Assembly: GCF_003385215.1 (NCBI RefSeq)
Contig: NZ_PQHW01000053.1
Span: 1-45,483 of the forward strand
DNA from: Amycolatopsis thermalba
GTDB lineage: Bacteria > Actinomycetota > Actinomycetes > Mycobacteriales > Pseudonocardiaceae
Reading direction: 5' to 3'
Length of the DNA: 45,483 bases
Shown: positions 14,995 to 22,571 of the stretch, in pieces
How positions within the stretch are numbered: the stretch's first letter is position 1
How the letters are laid out: each line of letters starts with the position of its first letter
Program-made: the position numbers and the translations under genes
The notes under the pieces: generated by a model
What the model was told of the DNA's origin: nothing
Seen by the model: only the letters and a program-made list of their open reading frames with translations
The model's database searches: none

Positions 14995-15343
14995 TTCGGG
15001 CGGGCGCGCACGCCGAGGGAGTCCTGACTTCGTCTCAGGCGGGCGCGCCTATCCCGAGGGAGTCGGTGCCGGGGCGGAGGTGGAAACCCCGGTGCGGGGC
15101 GGAGGGCGCACATCCGCCGCCGAGGCGGCGCCGGTGGCGTCCCTGGCGCCGGTGGAGCCGGTCACCCGGGCGGGCCTGGCGTTGCCGTGGTCGCGCATGC
15201 ACTGGCCGGCGCCCGCGTGACCCCGGCTCGGGCGGGCGCGCGTACGCCGACGAAGTCCGGACCCCGTCTCAGGCGGGCCCCCGCGCGCCCACGAAGTCCC
15301 CGTCTCAGGCGGGTACCCGCACCCCGACGAAGTCGATCTCCCG
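14995..15343. repeat. Tandem copies of the GNAT gene 3' end in the convergent spacer
   Basis: The 315-bp spacer between convergent genes carries five units of about 37-40 bp that resemble the last codons of the minus-strand GNAT gene (native unit about 15304-15343). The others lie near 14995-15032, 15033-15072, 15227-15265 and 15267-15301. On the minus strand they read PDFVGVRAPA, GDFVGARGPA, DSLGIGAPA and QDSLGVRARP, against IDFVGVRVPA in the real protein. The 99-bp PLP-tail copy sits between the two pairs. There is no gene in this spacer. Confidence 0.8.
15122..15220 (+). repeat. 99-bp direct repeat, copy 2 (orphan copy of the PLP gene tail)
   Basis: This is an exact copy of 14891-14989, including the stop codon, but with no upstream gene body. 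Perfect identity beside degenerate flanking repeats suggests a recent duplication or gene conversion. Confidence 0.95.
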
Positions 15344-15982
15344 TCGCAGGCGGAAGCCCAGCGCCGCGTACAGGCGGATCGCGCTCGTGTTGTCCGCCGC
15401 CGCGTGGAGGAACGGGGTTTCGCCGCGTTCCCGGATTCCGTGCGCCACCGCGAGCACCAGCCGCGTCCCCAGCCCCTGCCCGCGGAACTCCGCGTCCGTG
15501 CAGACCGCGCTGATCTCGGTGTACCCCGGCGGGTGCAGGCGCTCCCCGGCCATCGCGATCAGCCGTCCCGCGCGGCGGAAGCCGAGGTAGGTGCCCAGCT
15601 CGACCGTGCGCGGCAGGAACGGCCCCGGCCGCGTTCGCTCGGCCAGCGCCAGCATGTCCGGCACGTCCGCCGCCGTCAGCCGCACCGCCTCCGGGTCCGG
15701 CGCGGTCTCCATCGGCCCGGCCACCATCTGCACGCCCGGCACGGCGAACTCCACCGCCCAGCCCGCCGGCGCCGGCAGCCGCGGCCCGGGCAGCGACAGC
15801 ACACCGCCCGGCCCGGCCAGCTCGGCCAGGTCCTTCCACGCCGTTTCGTCCGCGTCGTCCGGCATGCCCGCCCACGGCGAGACCGCGGGGTCGTACCGCA
15901 CCGCGGTCCCGTGCGACTCGGCGAACCGCGCGTGCGGACCGGTCAGCGACGCGTAGGCCGGGTTGTCCAGGGGAGAACTCAC
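15305..15982 (-). CDS. GNAT family N-acetyltransferase
   Basis: This is a roughly 225-aa acetyl-CoA-dependent acetyltransferase. The N-terminal third is divergent. The GNAT core contains TEISAVCTDAEFRGQGLGTRL, whose RGQGLG is the acetyl-CoA pyrophosphate loop, and the later NTSAIRLYAALGF motif. I prefer GTG 15982 (VSSPLDNPAYASL); the ORF stays open upstream to 16042, but that part is low-complexity and overlaps the neighbouring gene. The gene starts 16 bp after the Gfo/Idh/MocA stop, so the two are probably co-transcribed. The acceptor is unknown. Its 3' codons are repeated in the spacer beyond its stop. Confidence 0.85.
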   Translation of the reverse strand: MSSPLDNPAYASLTGPHARFAESHGTAVRYDPAVSPWAGMPDDADETAWKDLAELAGPGGVLSLPGPRLPAPAGWAVEFAVPGVQMVAGPMETAPDPEAVRLTAADVPDMLALAERTRPGPFLPRTVELGTYLGFRRAGRLIAMAGERLHPPGYTEISAVCTDAEFRGQGLGTRLVLAVAHGIRERGETPFLHAAADNTSAIRLYAALGFRLRREIDFVGVRVPA

Positions 15983-15998
15983 GCCCCGACGGTACCGG

Positions 15999-17000
15999 TC
16001 ACCCACCCGCCGCCGGCCCCACACGTGAGCGGGGACGCACACCGAACCCGGCGGCCCGGTAGCACTCGTCGACCAGCGTCATCGTCGCGACCGCGTCCGC
16101 CAGGCCGTTGCGCGGCGGCACACCCTCCCGCACGTACGCCGCGAACGCCTCCAGCTGGTAGGAATACGACGGGCGCCGCCCGAGGTGCTCGACCCGGTCG
16201 CCCACCAGGATCCGGTCGTCGGTGTCCGGGCGCACGAAGTTCACCGCGGTCGCCGCACCTCGGGTGCCGGTCAGCCGCAGGCCGAACCGGACCTCGCCCG
16301 CGGCCATGTCGCAGCGCACGGTTCCGGCCGCCCCACCGGGGAACGCCAGCCGCGCGTCCATCGCCCGGTCCACCCCGGGCCGCCGCGCCGTCCCGCTCGC
16401 CGACTCCAGCACCGGCGCGCCGCCCGCCCACGGCGCGAGCCCGCGCAGCGCGTGCAACCCGTAGCAGCCGACGTCCATCATCGTGCCGCCCGCCAGCTCG
16501 AACGACCACCGCGGGTCGCCGTCGGCGGGCGCGGGGATCAGCAACTCGGCCTCGGCGCGGCGCAGCTCACCCAGCTCGCCGGAGTCCAGGATCTCGTGCA
16601 GCCGCGGCAGAACCGGGTGGTAGAGGTAGTGGAACGCCTCCATGACGCACACCCCGGCCTCCTCCGCCGCCTCGGCCACCTCGCGGGCCTCTTCGGCGTT
16701 GGCGGCGAAGGGTTTCTCGGTCAGCACGTGCTTCCCGGCGCGCACCGCGGCGAGGTTCCACGGCCCGTGCAGCCCGTTCGGCAGCGGGTTGTAGATCACG
16801 TCGATCTCGTCGTCGGCGAGCAGCTCGGCGTAGGAGGCGGCGACCCGTTCCACACCGTGCCCGGCGGCGAACGCCTCGGCGCGGGCGCGGTCCCGCGCGG
16901 CGACGGCCACCAGCCGGTGCCCGGTTTCGCGGGCCGGCGCGGCGATGGCGGTCCCGGCGATGCGCGCCGCGCCCAGGATGCCGATGCGGAGTGGTTCCAC
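15999..17000 (-). CDS. Gfo/Idh/MocA family oxidoreductase
   Basis: This is a 333-aa NAD(P)-dependent oxidoreductase. The N-terminal Rossmann fold begins LRIGILGAARIAG, with DVIYNPLPNGLH and the conserved VLTEKPFA (Lys of the EKP motif). The C-terminal alpha/beta domain includes GGTMMDVGCYGLHALRGLA, in which the Asp and His-like positions of the active site are kept. Substrates in this family are usually sugars, inositols or related polyols. GTG 17000 is chosen because GGGGG lies about 8 bp upstream and the Rossmann strand starts at codon 4. It diverges from corA by 59 bp. Confidence 0.88.
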   Translation of the reverse strand: MEPLRIGILGAARIAGTAIAAPARETGHRLVAVAARDRARAEAFAAGHGVERVAASYAELLADDEIDVIYNPLPNGLHGPWNLAAVRAGKHVLTEKPFAANAEEAREVAEAAEEAGVCVMEAFHYLYHPVLPRLHEILDSGELGELRRAEAELLIPAPADGDPRWSFELAGGTMMDVGCYGLHALRGLAPWAGGAPVLESASGTARRPGVDRAMDARLAFPGGAAGTVRCDMAAGEVRFGLRLTGTRGAATAVNFVRPDTDDRILVGDRVEHLGRRPSYSYQLEAFAAYVREGVPPRNGLADAVATMTLVDECYRAAGFGVRPRSRVGPAAGG

Positions 17001-17059
17001 CGAGAAACCCCCAGGTACTCCGGTGCGCGGTCGTCCGGCGCACAGCCTAGCGTGGGGGC

Positions 17060-18031
17060 ATGGCTCGCACCCGCGTGTACCGCCACGGCGTTCTCGAGGC
17101 CGAGAACTTCCCGGCGGCCGAAATGTCCGAGTATCTCCAGGATCCGGCGACGGTGGTGTGGCTCGACCTCGCCGCACCGACCGAGGCCGACCTGGCGACC
17201 ATCAGCGAAGAGCTCGGCCTGCACCGGCTCGCCGTCGAGGACGCGGTGCACGAGCACCAGCGGCCCAAGCTCGACCGGTACTCCAGCCACGCGTTCCTGA
17301 CCGCCTACGCCGTGCGGCTGGACACCGGGACCGGCGTGCTGAGTTCCAGTGAGCTGGCCGCGTTCCTCACCGATCGCGCGCTGGTGACCGTCCGCAAGGA
17401 CGAGCACTTCGACATCGAGGCGGTCGTGGACCGCTGGGACGCCTCCGCCGACCTCGCCAAGGGCGGCGTCGGCTTCCTCGTGCACGGGCTGCTGGACTAC
17501 ATCGTGGACACCCACTTCGAGGCGGTGCAGGCGATGGACGACCAGATCGAGTCGCTCGAGGACGGGGTGTTCGCCGAGCACGTCGACCACACCGGCATGC
17601 AGCGCCGGTCGTTGCGGCTGCGCAAGAGCCTGGTGTCGCTGCGGCGGGTCGTGCTGCCGATGCGCGAGGTGGTGAACTCGCTGATGCGCCGCGACCACCA
17701 CCTCGTCGACGAGATGCTGATGCCGTACTACCAGGACGTCTACGACCACGTGCTGCGTGCCTCGGAGTGGACCGAATCGTTGCGGGACCTGGTCACCACG
17801 ATCCGCGAGACGCAGCTGAGCCTGCAGGGCAACCGGCTCAACCTGATCATGAAGAAGGTGACCAGCTGGGCGGCGATCATCGCGGTGCCCACGGCCATCA
17901 CCGGGTTCTACGGGCAGAACGTGCCCTATCCCGGCTTCGAGCAGCCGTGGGGGTTCTGGCTGTCCACCGCCGTGATCGTGGCGCTGTCCGGCGCGCTGTA
18001 CGCGATGTTCAAGCGGCGCGACTGGCTGTGA
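17060..18031 (+). CDS. corA: CorA-type magnesium/divalent cation transporter
   Basis: This is a 323-aa CorA channel with a large cytoplasmic N-terminal domain (about 1-260) containing the long coiled helix (HFEAVQAMDDQIESLEDGVF), and two C-terminal helices. The selectivity loop reads FYGQNVPYPGF near residue 285, so the family GMN motif is GQN, a variant I associate with other actinobacterial members. The C-terminus is basic (KRRDWL), as expected for the cytoplasmic end. ATG 17060 follows GTGGGGG. It likely carries Mg2+ and possibly Co2+ or Ni2+; selectivity cannot be read from sequence. Confidence 0.88.
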   Translation: MARTRVYRHGVLEAENFPAAEMSEYLQDPATVVWLDLAAPTEADLATISEELGLHRLAVEDAVHEHQRPKLDRYSSHAFLTAYAVRLDTGTGVLSSSELAAFLTDRALVTVRKDEHFDIEAVVDRWDASADLAKGGVGFLVHGLLDYIVDTHFEAVQAMDDQIESLEDGVFAEHVDHTGMQRRSLRLRKSLVSLRRVVLPMREVVNSLMRRDHHLVDEMLMPYYQDVYDHVLRASEWTESLRDLVTTIRETQLSLQGNRLNLIMKKVTSWAAIIAVPTAITGFYGQNVPYPGFEQPWGFWLSTAVIVALSGALYAMFKRRDWL

Positions 18032-18034
18032 GCC

Positions 18035-18054
18035 GTCCGGCCTCGATGCCGGAC
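18035..18054. terminator. Hairpin terminator between corA and the L,D-transpeptidase gene
   Basis: GTCCGGC (18035-18041), a 6-nt loop, and GCCGGAC (18048-18054) form a perfect 7-bp stem. It begins 4 bp after the corA stop and ends 7 bp before the convergent transpeptidase stop, so it can serve both genes. Confidence 0.6.
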
Positions 18055-18061
18055 CGGGCGG

Positions 18062-18598
18062 TCAGAACACCGCGACCTCGGCGCCCACCGGCAGGGCGTC
18101 GTAGAAGAGGGCGGCGTCCCGCGCCGACAGGTGGACGCACCCGTGCGACGGGGTGTCCAGGCTGCCCTCGTGGAAGGCGATCCCGCCGGGGGCGAAGAAC
18201 ACCGAGTGGTTCATCGGGTCGCCGAACTCGGCGCTGGTGTGCTCGGCGTCCTTCCACTCGACGCGGAAGACACCGCGCGGGGTGGCGACGGAGTCCGGGG
18301 CGCCGGGGTCGCCGGGCATGATCGCGACCGGGCCGTGGGTGACCTCGCCGTCGTGCTGGAGCCAGGCCACGCGCCGCTCCTCGTCGACGCAGGCGCGGGC
18401 GGTGTCCGGGCACAGTTCGGTGCGCGGGGCCGGCGGCGCGGTGCTGGACAGCGGCATCGGCGGCGGAACCGGACGGGCGGCGGGCGCGGCGGCGGTCTCG
18501 GCCGGCGCGGCCTCCAGCACGGCCCACCCGGCGGCGAGGGTGAGCGCGGCGAGGGTGGTCCAGCAGGCCTGGCGCGCGGGGGAGCGAAGCGGTGCCAC
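18062..18598 (-). CDS. L,D-transpeptidase (YkuD domain), secreted
   Basis: This 178-aa protein has an N-terminal hydrophobic signal or anchor (about 12-30), a Pro/Ala-rich linker (31-60) and a YkuD catalytic domain. Active-site elements are AFHEGSLDTP with His143 and SHGCVHL with His152 and the nucleophile Cys154. The family forms 3-3 cross-links in peptidoglycan or attaches proteins to it, outside the membrane. Two further cysteines (63 and 70) could pair. It is short relative to mycobacterial LDTs, with no Ig-like domains. ATG 18598 is the only sensible start. Confidence 0.87.
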   Translation of the reverse strand: MAPLRSPARQACWTTLAALTLAAGWAVLEAAPAETAAAPAARPVPPPMPLSSTAPPAPRTELCPDTARACVDEERRVAWLQHDGEVTHGPVAIMPGDPGAPDSVATPRGVFRVEWKDAEHTSAEFGDPMNHSVFFAPGGIAFHEGSLDTPSHGCVHLSARDAALFYDALPVGAEVAVF

Positions 18599-18759
18599 GG
18601 CCGCACCCTAGCGAGGGTGAGCAGTCCCGGACCCGGGAATGCGGCGGATTCCGGCCGATATCCACGAATTCGGGTGAAAGATCCCCGGGCGGGGTTTGGC
18701 GGCCTCCGGTCACACTTCCGGGCGGCCATCCGTCAGACCGGTGAACCGAGGAGGACACC

Positions 18760-19218
18760 ATGACCACACGGATGAAGAACCCGGCCTACGTACTGCCCGA
18801 CGGGATGAAGGGCATCGGCACGCTGCTGAAGGCTGTCAACGACAGCGGGCTGCCCGCCGCGGTGCGCGAGTTCACCGGGCTGCGGGTGAGCCAGATCAAC
18901 GGATGCGCGGCGTGCGTGTACGGGCACGTCGCCGAGGCGCGCAAGGCGGGGGAGACCGACGAGCGCATCTTCAACGTCGCGGCCTGGCGCGAAGCGCCCT
19001 TCTACAGCGACGCCGAGCGGGCCGCGCTCGAGCTGGCCGAGCACGCCACCCGCCTGGCCGACCTCTCCCGGGAGGGCGTGCCGGACCGGGTCTGGGACGA
19101 CGCCGCCGACCACTTCGACGAGCGGCAGCTGTCCGGGCTGATCCTGGCGATCGCGCTGACGAACCTGTTCAACCGCATCAACGTGACCATCAAGGAACCC
19201 GCGGGCACCACCTGGTAG
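18760..19218 (+). CDS. AhpD-like carboxymuconolactone decarboxylase family protein
   Basis: This is a 152-aa all-helical protein of the AhpD/CMD group. It carries the redox motif NGCAACVYGH with Cys49, Cys52 and His56, the arrangement used by alkylhydroperoxidases. The rest follows the pattern FNVAAWREAPFYSDAERAALELAE seen in peroxidase-related members. GAGGAGGAC precedes ATG 18760. It stands alone between divergent and convergent neighbours. It probably reduces peroxides; a role in the adjacent catabolic operon is possible but not shown. Confidence 0.88.
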   Translation: MTTRMKNPAYVLPDGMKGIGTLLKAVNDSGLPAAVREFTGLRVSQINGCAACVYGHVAEARKAGETDERIFNVAAWREAPFYSDAERAALELAEHATRLADLSREGVPDRVWDDAADHFDERQLSGLILAIALTNLFNRINVTIKEPAGTTW

Positions 19219-19235
19219 GGACCGGCGCGGGACCC

Positions 19236-20714
19236 TCACGAGCGCAGCACGAACGGGTCCCGCGCCTCCTCTTCGCCGGTGTTGATCCACACGCTCTTCA
19301 CGCGCGTGTACTCGCGCAGCACCTCGGTCCCGTGCTCCACCCCGAGCCCGCTCGCCTTGAAGCCGGACCGCGGGGACATCGGCGCCATCGCCCGGTAGGT
19401 GTTCACCCACACGGTGCCCGCCTCCAGCGCCGAGGCCATCCGGTGCGCCCGCGCCAGATCCCGCGTCCACACGCCCGCCGCCAGGCCGTAGCTGGTCGCG
19501 TTGGCCAGGCGCACGACCTCCTCCTCGGTGTCGAACGGCATCACCGTCACCACCGGGCCGAAGATCTCCTCCTGGCAGATGCGCATCGCGTTGTCGGTGT
19601 CCACGAACACCGTCGGGCTGTAGAAGAACCCGTCCAGGCCGGTCTCCGGGCGCCGGCCGCCGGCCAGCAGGCGCCCGCCCTCGGCCACCCCGATCCGCAC
19701 GTACTCCTCGATCTTGTCCAGCTGACCGGCGAACGCGACCGGCCCCAGCTCGGTCTCCGGCTCCAGCGGGTCGCCGATCCGGATCGTCCCGGCCCGCTCG
19801 CACACCAGCTCCAGCACCTCGTCGTACACCGCGCGCTGCAGGAACACCCGGCTGCCCGCGATGCACGTCTGCCCGGCCGCGGCGAACACGCCCGCGATGA
19901 TCCCCATCGCCGCCGCGCGCAGGTCGGCGTCGGCGAAGACGATGTTCGGCGACTTCCCGCCCAGCTCCAGCGTGACCGGCACGAACCGGGACCCGCAGGC
20001 GGCGGCGATCCGTGCGCCGGTGGCCGTGCTGCCGGTGAAGGTCACCTTCGCCACGTCCGGGTGCTCCACCAGCGGCGCCCCGGCCTCGGCGCCGAACCCG
20101 GTGACCACGTTGACCACGCCCGGCGGGAACCCGGCTGCGTCGAACAGCGGCGCCAGCTTCAGCAGCGACGCCGAGGTGTGCTCCGACGGCTTCACCACGA
20201 CCGTGTTGCCCGCCGCGAGCGCCGGGGCCAGCTTCGCGGCGGTGAGCAGCAGCGGCGAGTTCCACGGCGTGATCGCGCCGACCACCCCGACCGGCTCGCG
20301 CATCGTGTAGTTGAGGATGTCCCGGCTCGCCGCGGGGATCACGTCGCCGGAGATCTTGTCCGCGTATCCGGCGTAGTAGTGGAAGTACTCCGGGATGCTC
20401 GCCAGCTGCGACCGCATCTCGCGCAGCAGCTTGCCGTTGTCGAGCGTCTCGGTGCGCGCCAGCTCCTCGGCCACCGCGCCGATCTTGTCCGCCAGCCGCC
20501 GCAGCAGCCGCCCCCGCGCGGTCTGCGACAGGTCCCGCCACGACGGCGCCTCGAACGCCGCCCGCGCCGCGGCGACCGCCCGGTCCACGTCGGCCCGGGT
20601 CCCGCGCGCGGCCTCGTACCAGGGCTTCGCGGTGGCCGGGTTGACGCTCGGGAAGTACTCGCCGCCGGCCGGGGCGGTCCACTCGCCGCCGATGTAGTGG
20701 TCAAAGCTGTCCAC
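19236..20714 (-). CDS. NAD(P)-dependent aldehyde dehydrogenase
   Basis: This is a 492-aa ALDH superfamily enzyme of normal length. The oxyanion Asn152 (TPWNSPL), the general base Glu250 (LELGGKSPN) and the catalytic Cys284 (GQTCIAGSR) are all present. It is the last gene of the tight minus-strand catabolic operon; its start lies 14 bp inside the hydrolase gene. In context it should oxidise an aldehyde released by the monooxygenase and hydrolase steps, for example a semialdehyde. The exact substrate cannot be inferred. Confidence 0.9.
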   Translation of the reverse strand: MDSFDHYIGGEWTAPAGGEYFPSVNPATAKPWYEAARGTRADVDRAVAAARAAFEAPSWRDLSQTARGRLLRRLADKIGAVAEELARTETLDNGKLLREMRSQLASIPEYFHYYAGYADKISGDVIPAASRDILNYTMREPVGVVGAITPWNSPLLLTAAKLAPALAAGNTVVVKPSEHTSASLLKLAPLFDAAGFPPGVVNVVTGFGAEAGAPLVEHPDVAKVTFTGSTATGARIAAACGSRFVPVTLELGGKSPNIVFADADLRAAAMGIIAGVFAAAGQTCIAGSRVFLQRAVYDEVLELVCERAGTIRIGDPLEPETELGPVAFAGQLDKIEEYVRIGVAEGGRLLAGGRRPETGLDGFFYSPTVFVDTDNAMRICQEEIFGPVVTVMPFDTEEEVVRLANATSYGLAAGVWTRDLARAHRMASALEAGTVWVNTYRAMAPMSPRSGFKASGLGVEHGTEVLREYTRVKSVWINTGEEEARDPFVLRS

Positions 20715-21432
20715 GGTCAGCCTCCTCGGTGTGGCTCAGGATCTCCTCGGTCAGCAGGTCCGGCTCCTCCAGCGGCAGCAGGTGCCGCGCGCCGGGCACG
20801 ACCACCGCCCGCGCGCCGGGGATCCGCGACGCCAGCAGACGCGTCATCTCCGGGGTGGACCCCGGATCGGCCGCGCCGGTGACCGCGAGCGTGGGCGCGG
20901 TGATCCCGCCGATCCGCGGCCACAGCCATTCGTCAGCCGTGGCGAACACGCGATAGCAGGCCAGGTACGACGCGTGGTCGTTGCCCAGCAACGTCCTGCG
21001 CAGCTCACCGGCCAGCTCCGGCTCGCCCGCCCGCCACTCCGGCGACATCCACCGGCCGATCGCGGCGTCCGCGGTCTCCGCCGGTGATCGTTGCGCCGCC
21101 GCCAGCCGGGCCCGCACCGCGGCGGCCTGCTCCGGCGTCCGGCGCGCCACCGAGCTGACCAGGGTCAGCGACCGCACCAGCCCCGGCTCCTCGACGGCGA
21201 GGCACTGCGCCACCAGCGCGCCGAGCGAGAAGCCCACGACGTGCGCGGGTTCGGTGGGCCGTACCGCCGCGGCGAGATCGGACACCGTGATCCCGCCGCC
21301 GGCCGGTGCGGCGCTGCCGTGCCCGGGCAGGTCGGGCGCGCTCACCCGGTGCCGCCGCCGCAGCGCGGGCAGGCAGCGGTCCCACATGCGGTGGTCGAGC
21401 CCGACCCCGTGCAGCAGGAGCAGCGGGCTCAT
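20701..21432 (-). CDS. Alpha/beta hydrolase (enol-lactonase/amide hydrolase-like)
   Basis: This is a 243-aa alpha/beta hydrolase with oxyanion HGVGLDHRMW, nucleophile Ser69 in GFSLG, acid Asp189 (GAADP) and His217 (GARHLL). The layout resembles 3-oxoadipate enol-lactonase and RutD. It overlaps the upstream PF06684 gene by four bases and the downstream ALDH by 14, so it belongs to the operon. A ring-opened lactone or formamide-type intermediate would suit the pathway; this is inference. The start ATG is the first residue of a typical hydrolase strand (SPLLLLHGV). Confidence 0.88.
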   Translation of the reverse strand: MSPLLLLHGVGLDHRMWDRCLPALRRRHRVSAPDLPGHGSAAPAGGGITVSDLAAAVRPTEPAHVVGFSLGALVAQCLAVEEPGLVRSLTLVSSVARRTPEQAAAVRARLAAAQRSPAETADAAIGRWMSPEWRAGEPELAGELRRTLLGNDHASYLACYRVFATADEWLWPRIGGITAPTLAVTGAADPGSTPEMTRLLASRIPGARAVVVPGARHLLPLEEPDLLTEEILSHTEEADRGQL

Positions 21433-21980
21433 TGCTCGCTGGACAGCGGCGCCAGGCGCGCGAGCGGCCTGCCCTGCGCGGCGGCGGCGAGCCCGACGAC
21501 GATCTCGTCCGGGCGCGGCGCGTCGGGCACGCGGGCCTCGACGGTCTGGTGGTGCGACCGGATCGTCGCGTCGGTGACGTGCTTGAGCGGGATGTCGAAC
21601 ACGACCCCGGCGGGCGCGCGCTTCTCCACCGCCGGCAGCAGGGTGGTCGCCTCGGCGACCTTGCGGAAGTGGTCACCGAACTTGAGCGTGTGGATCAGGC
21701 CGGAGCCGTGCTCGATCTCGCCGTCCAGGCCCACGATCGCGGCCTTGCCGTAGGCCTCGATGGGCGCGCCGAGCGCCTCGGCCACGCGCGGCGCGAGCAG
21801 CGCGCCCAGCTCGGGGGCCACCTCGTCGATGACCGGCAGCAGGTCGGCGACGTAACCGCGGCCCGCCCACGGGTTCTCGATCACGGCCAGCACCACCGCG
21901 GTGCGGGCGACGGGGTCGACCGGCCGCTCGCCCTCGCGGTGCAGGTCCTCGGTCAGGGTGACGATCTTGCGCAGTTTCAC
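21429..21980 (-). CDS. PF06684 'amino acid synthesis' family protein, paralogue A
   Basis: This 183-aa protein is clearly homologous to its upstream neighbour. Both begin MxLRK(I/L)VT(L/V)TE and share NPWAGRG, AYGKAAIVGLDGEIEHG and the block SHHQTVEARVPDAPR. Conserved Glu and His in the GEIEHG core could form an active site or metal site. The Pfam name is historical; I know of no proven reaction. Genes of this family are, to my knowledge, often beside LLM monooxygenases, as here. It starts one base after the end of paralogue B, so the two are coupled and may form a hetero-oligomer. Confidence 0.75.
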   Translation of the reverse strand: MKLRKIVTLTEDLHREGERPVDPVARTAVVLAVIENPWAGRGYVADLLPVIDEVAPELGALLAPRVAEALGAPIEAYGKAAIVGLDGEIEHGSGLIHTLKFGDHFRKVAEATTLLPAVEKRAPAGVVFDIPLKHVTDATIRSHHQTVEARVPDAPRPDEIVVGLAAAAQGRPLARLAPLSSEQ

Positions 21981-22571
21981 TTAGACGCTCTCCAGGTCCT
22001 CGAGGATGTCCAGGCTCACGGCCGGATCGGTGGTGCGGTCGCCGATGCGCGCGTGCGGTCGCGGCCCGGTCGCGGCCGCCGCGATGACGACGATCTCGTC
22101 GCCGCGCGGCGCGTCCGGCACCCGCACCTGCACGGTCTGGTAGTGCGAGCGGGTGGCCGCGGCGGTCTTGTGCCACACCGGCACGGTCAGCGCCGTGCCG
22201 GCCGGGCCGCGCTCGTCGGAGAAGACCACGATGGACGTTCCGTCGACGAGCTCCCGCAGGATGTTGCCGAAGTAGGGGGTGTGGATCAGGGCCGCGCCGT
22301 GCTCGATCTCGCCGTCCAGCCCGACGATCGCCGCCTTGCCGAACGCCGCGATCCGGCCGCCGAGCGCGGCCTCCAGCGCGCGGGTGAGGCGCTGGGCGAG
22401 CAGGGGAGCGGTGCGCGCGGCCTCCGGGCCCAGGTCGCCGCCGAGCCCGCGGCCGGCCCACGGGTTGGTGATCACGGCCGCCGCGGCGGCGCGCCGGGTG
22501 GGTGACGTGGCCGGCGCGCCCGCCTCGGTGACGATCTCCTCGGTGACCGTGACCAGCTTGCGCAGGGTCAT
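21981..22571 (-). CDS. PF06684 'amino acid synthesis' family protein, paralogue B
   Basis: This 196-aa protein is the second member of the pair. The same landmarks are present: MTLRKLVTVTEE, ITNPWAGRGLGGDL, FGKAAIVGLDGEIEHGA, HTPYFGN and SHYQTVQVRVPDAPR. It is about 13 residues longer at the C-terminus than paralogue A. It overlaps the LLM monooxygenase stop by four bases. Two divergent copies side by side suggest an obligate pair or two successive steps. The role is unknown; hydrolysis or isomerisation of an oxygenation product is a guess from context. Confidence 0.75.
   Translation of the reverse strand: MTLRKLVTVTEEIVTEAGAPATSPTRRAAAAAVITNPWAGRGLGGDLGPEAARTAPLLAQRLTRALEAALGGRIAAFGKAAIVGLDGEIEHGAALIHTPYFGNILRELVDGTSIVVFSDERGPAGTALTVPVWHKTAAATRSHYQTVQVRVPDAPRGDEIVVIAAAATGPRPHARIGDRTTDPAVSLDILEDLESV

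Noticed and set aside
14990..15304. Short coding gene in the spacer downstream of the PLP gene
   Set aside because: The apparent coding signal comes from the duplicated PLP and GNAT tails, which lack start signals and gene bodies.
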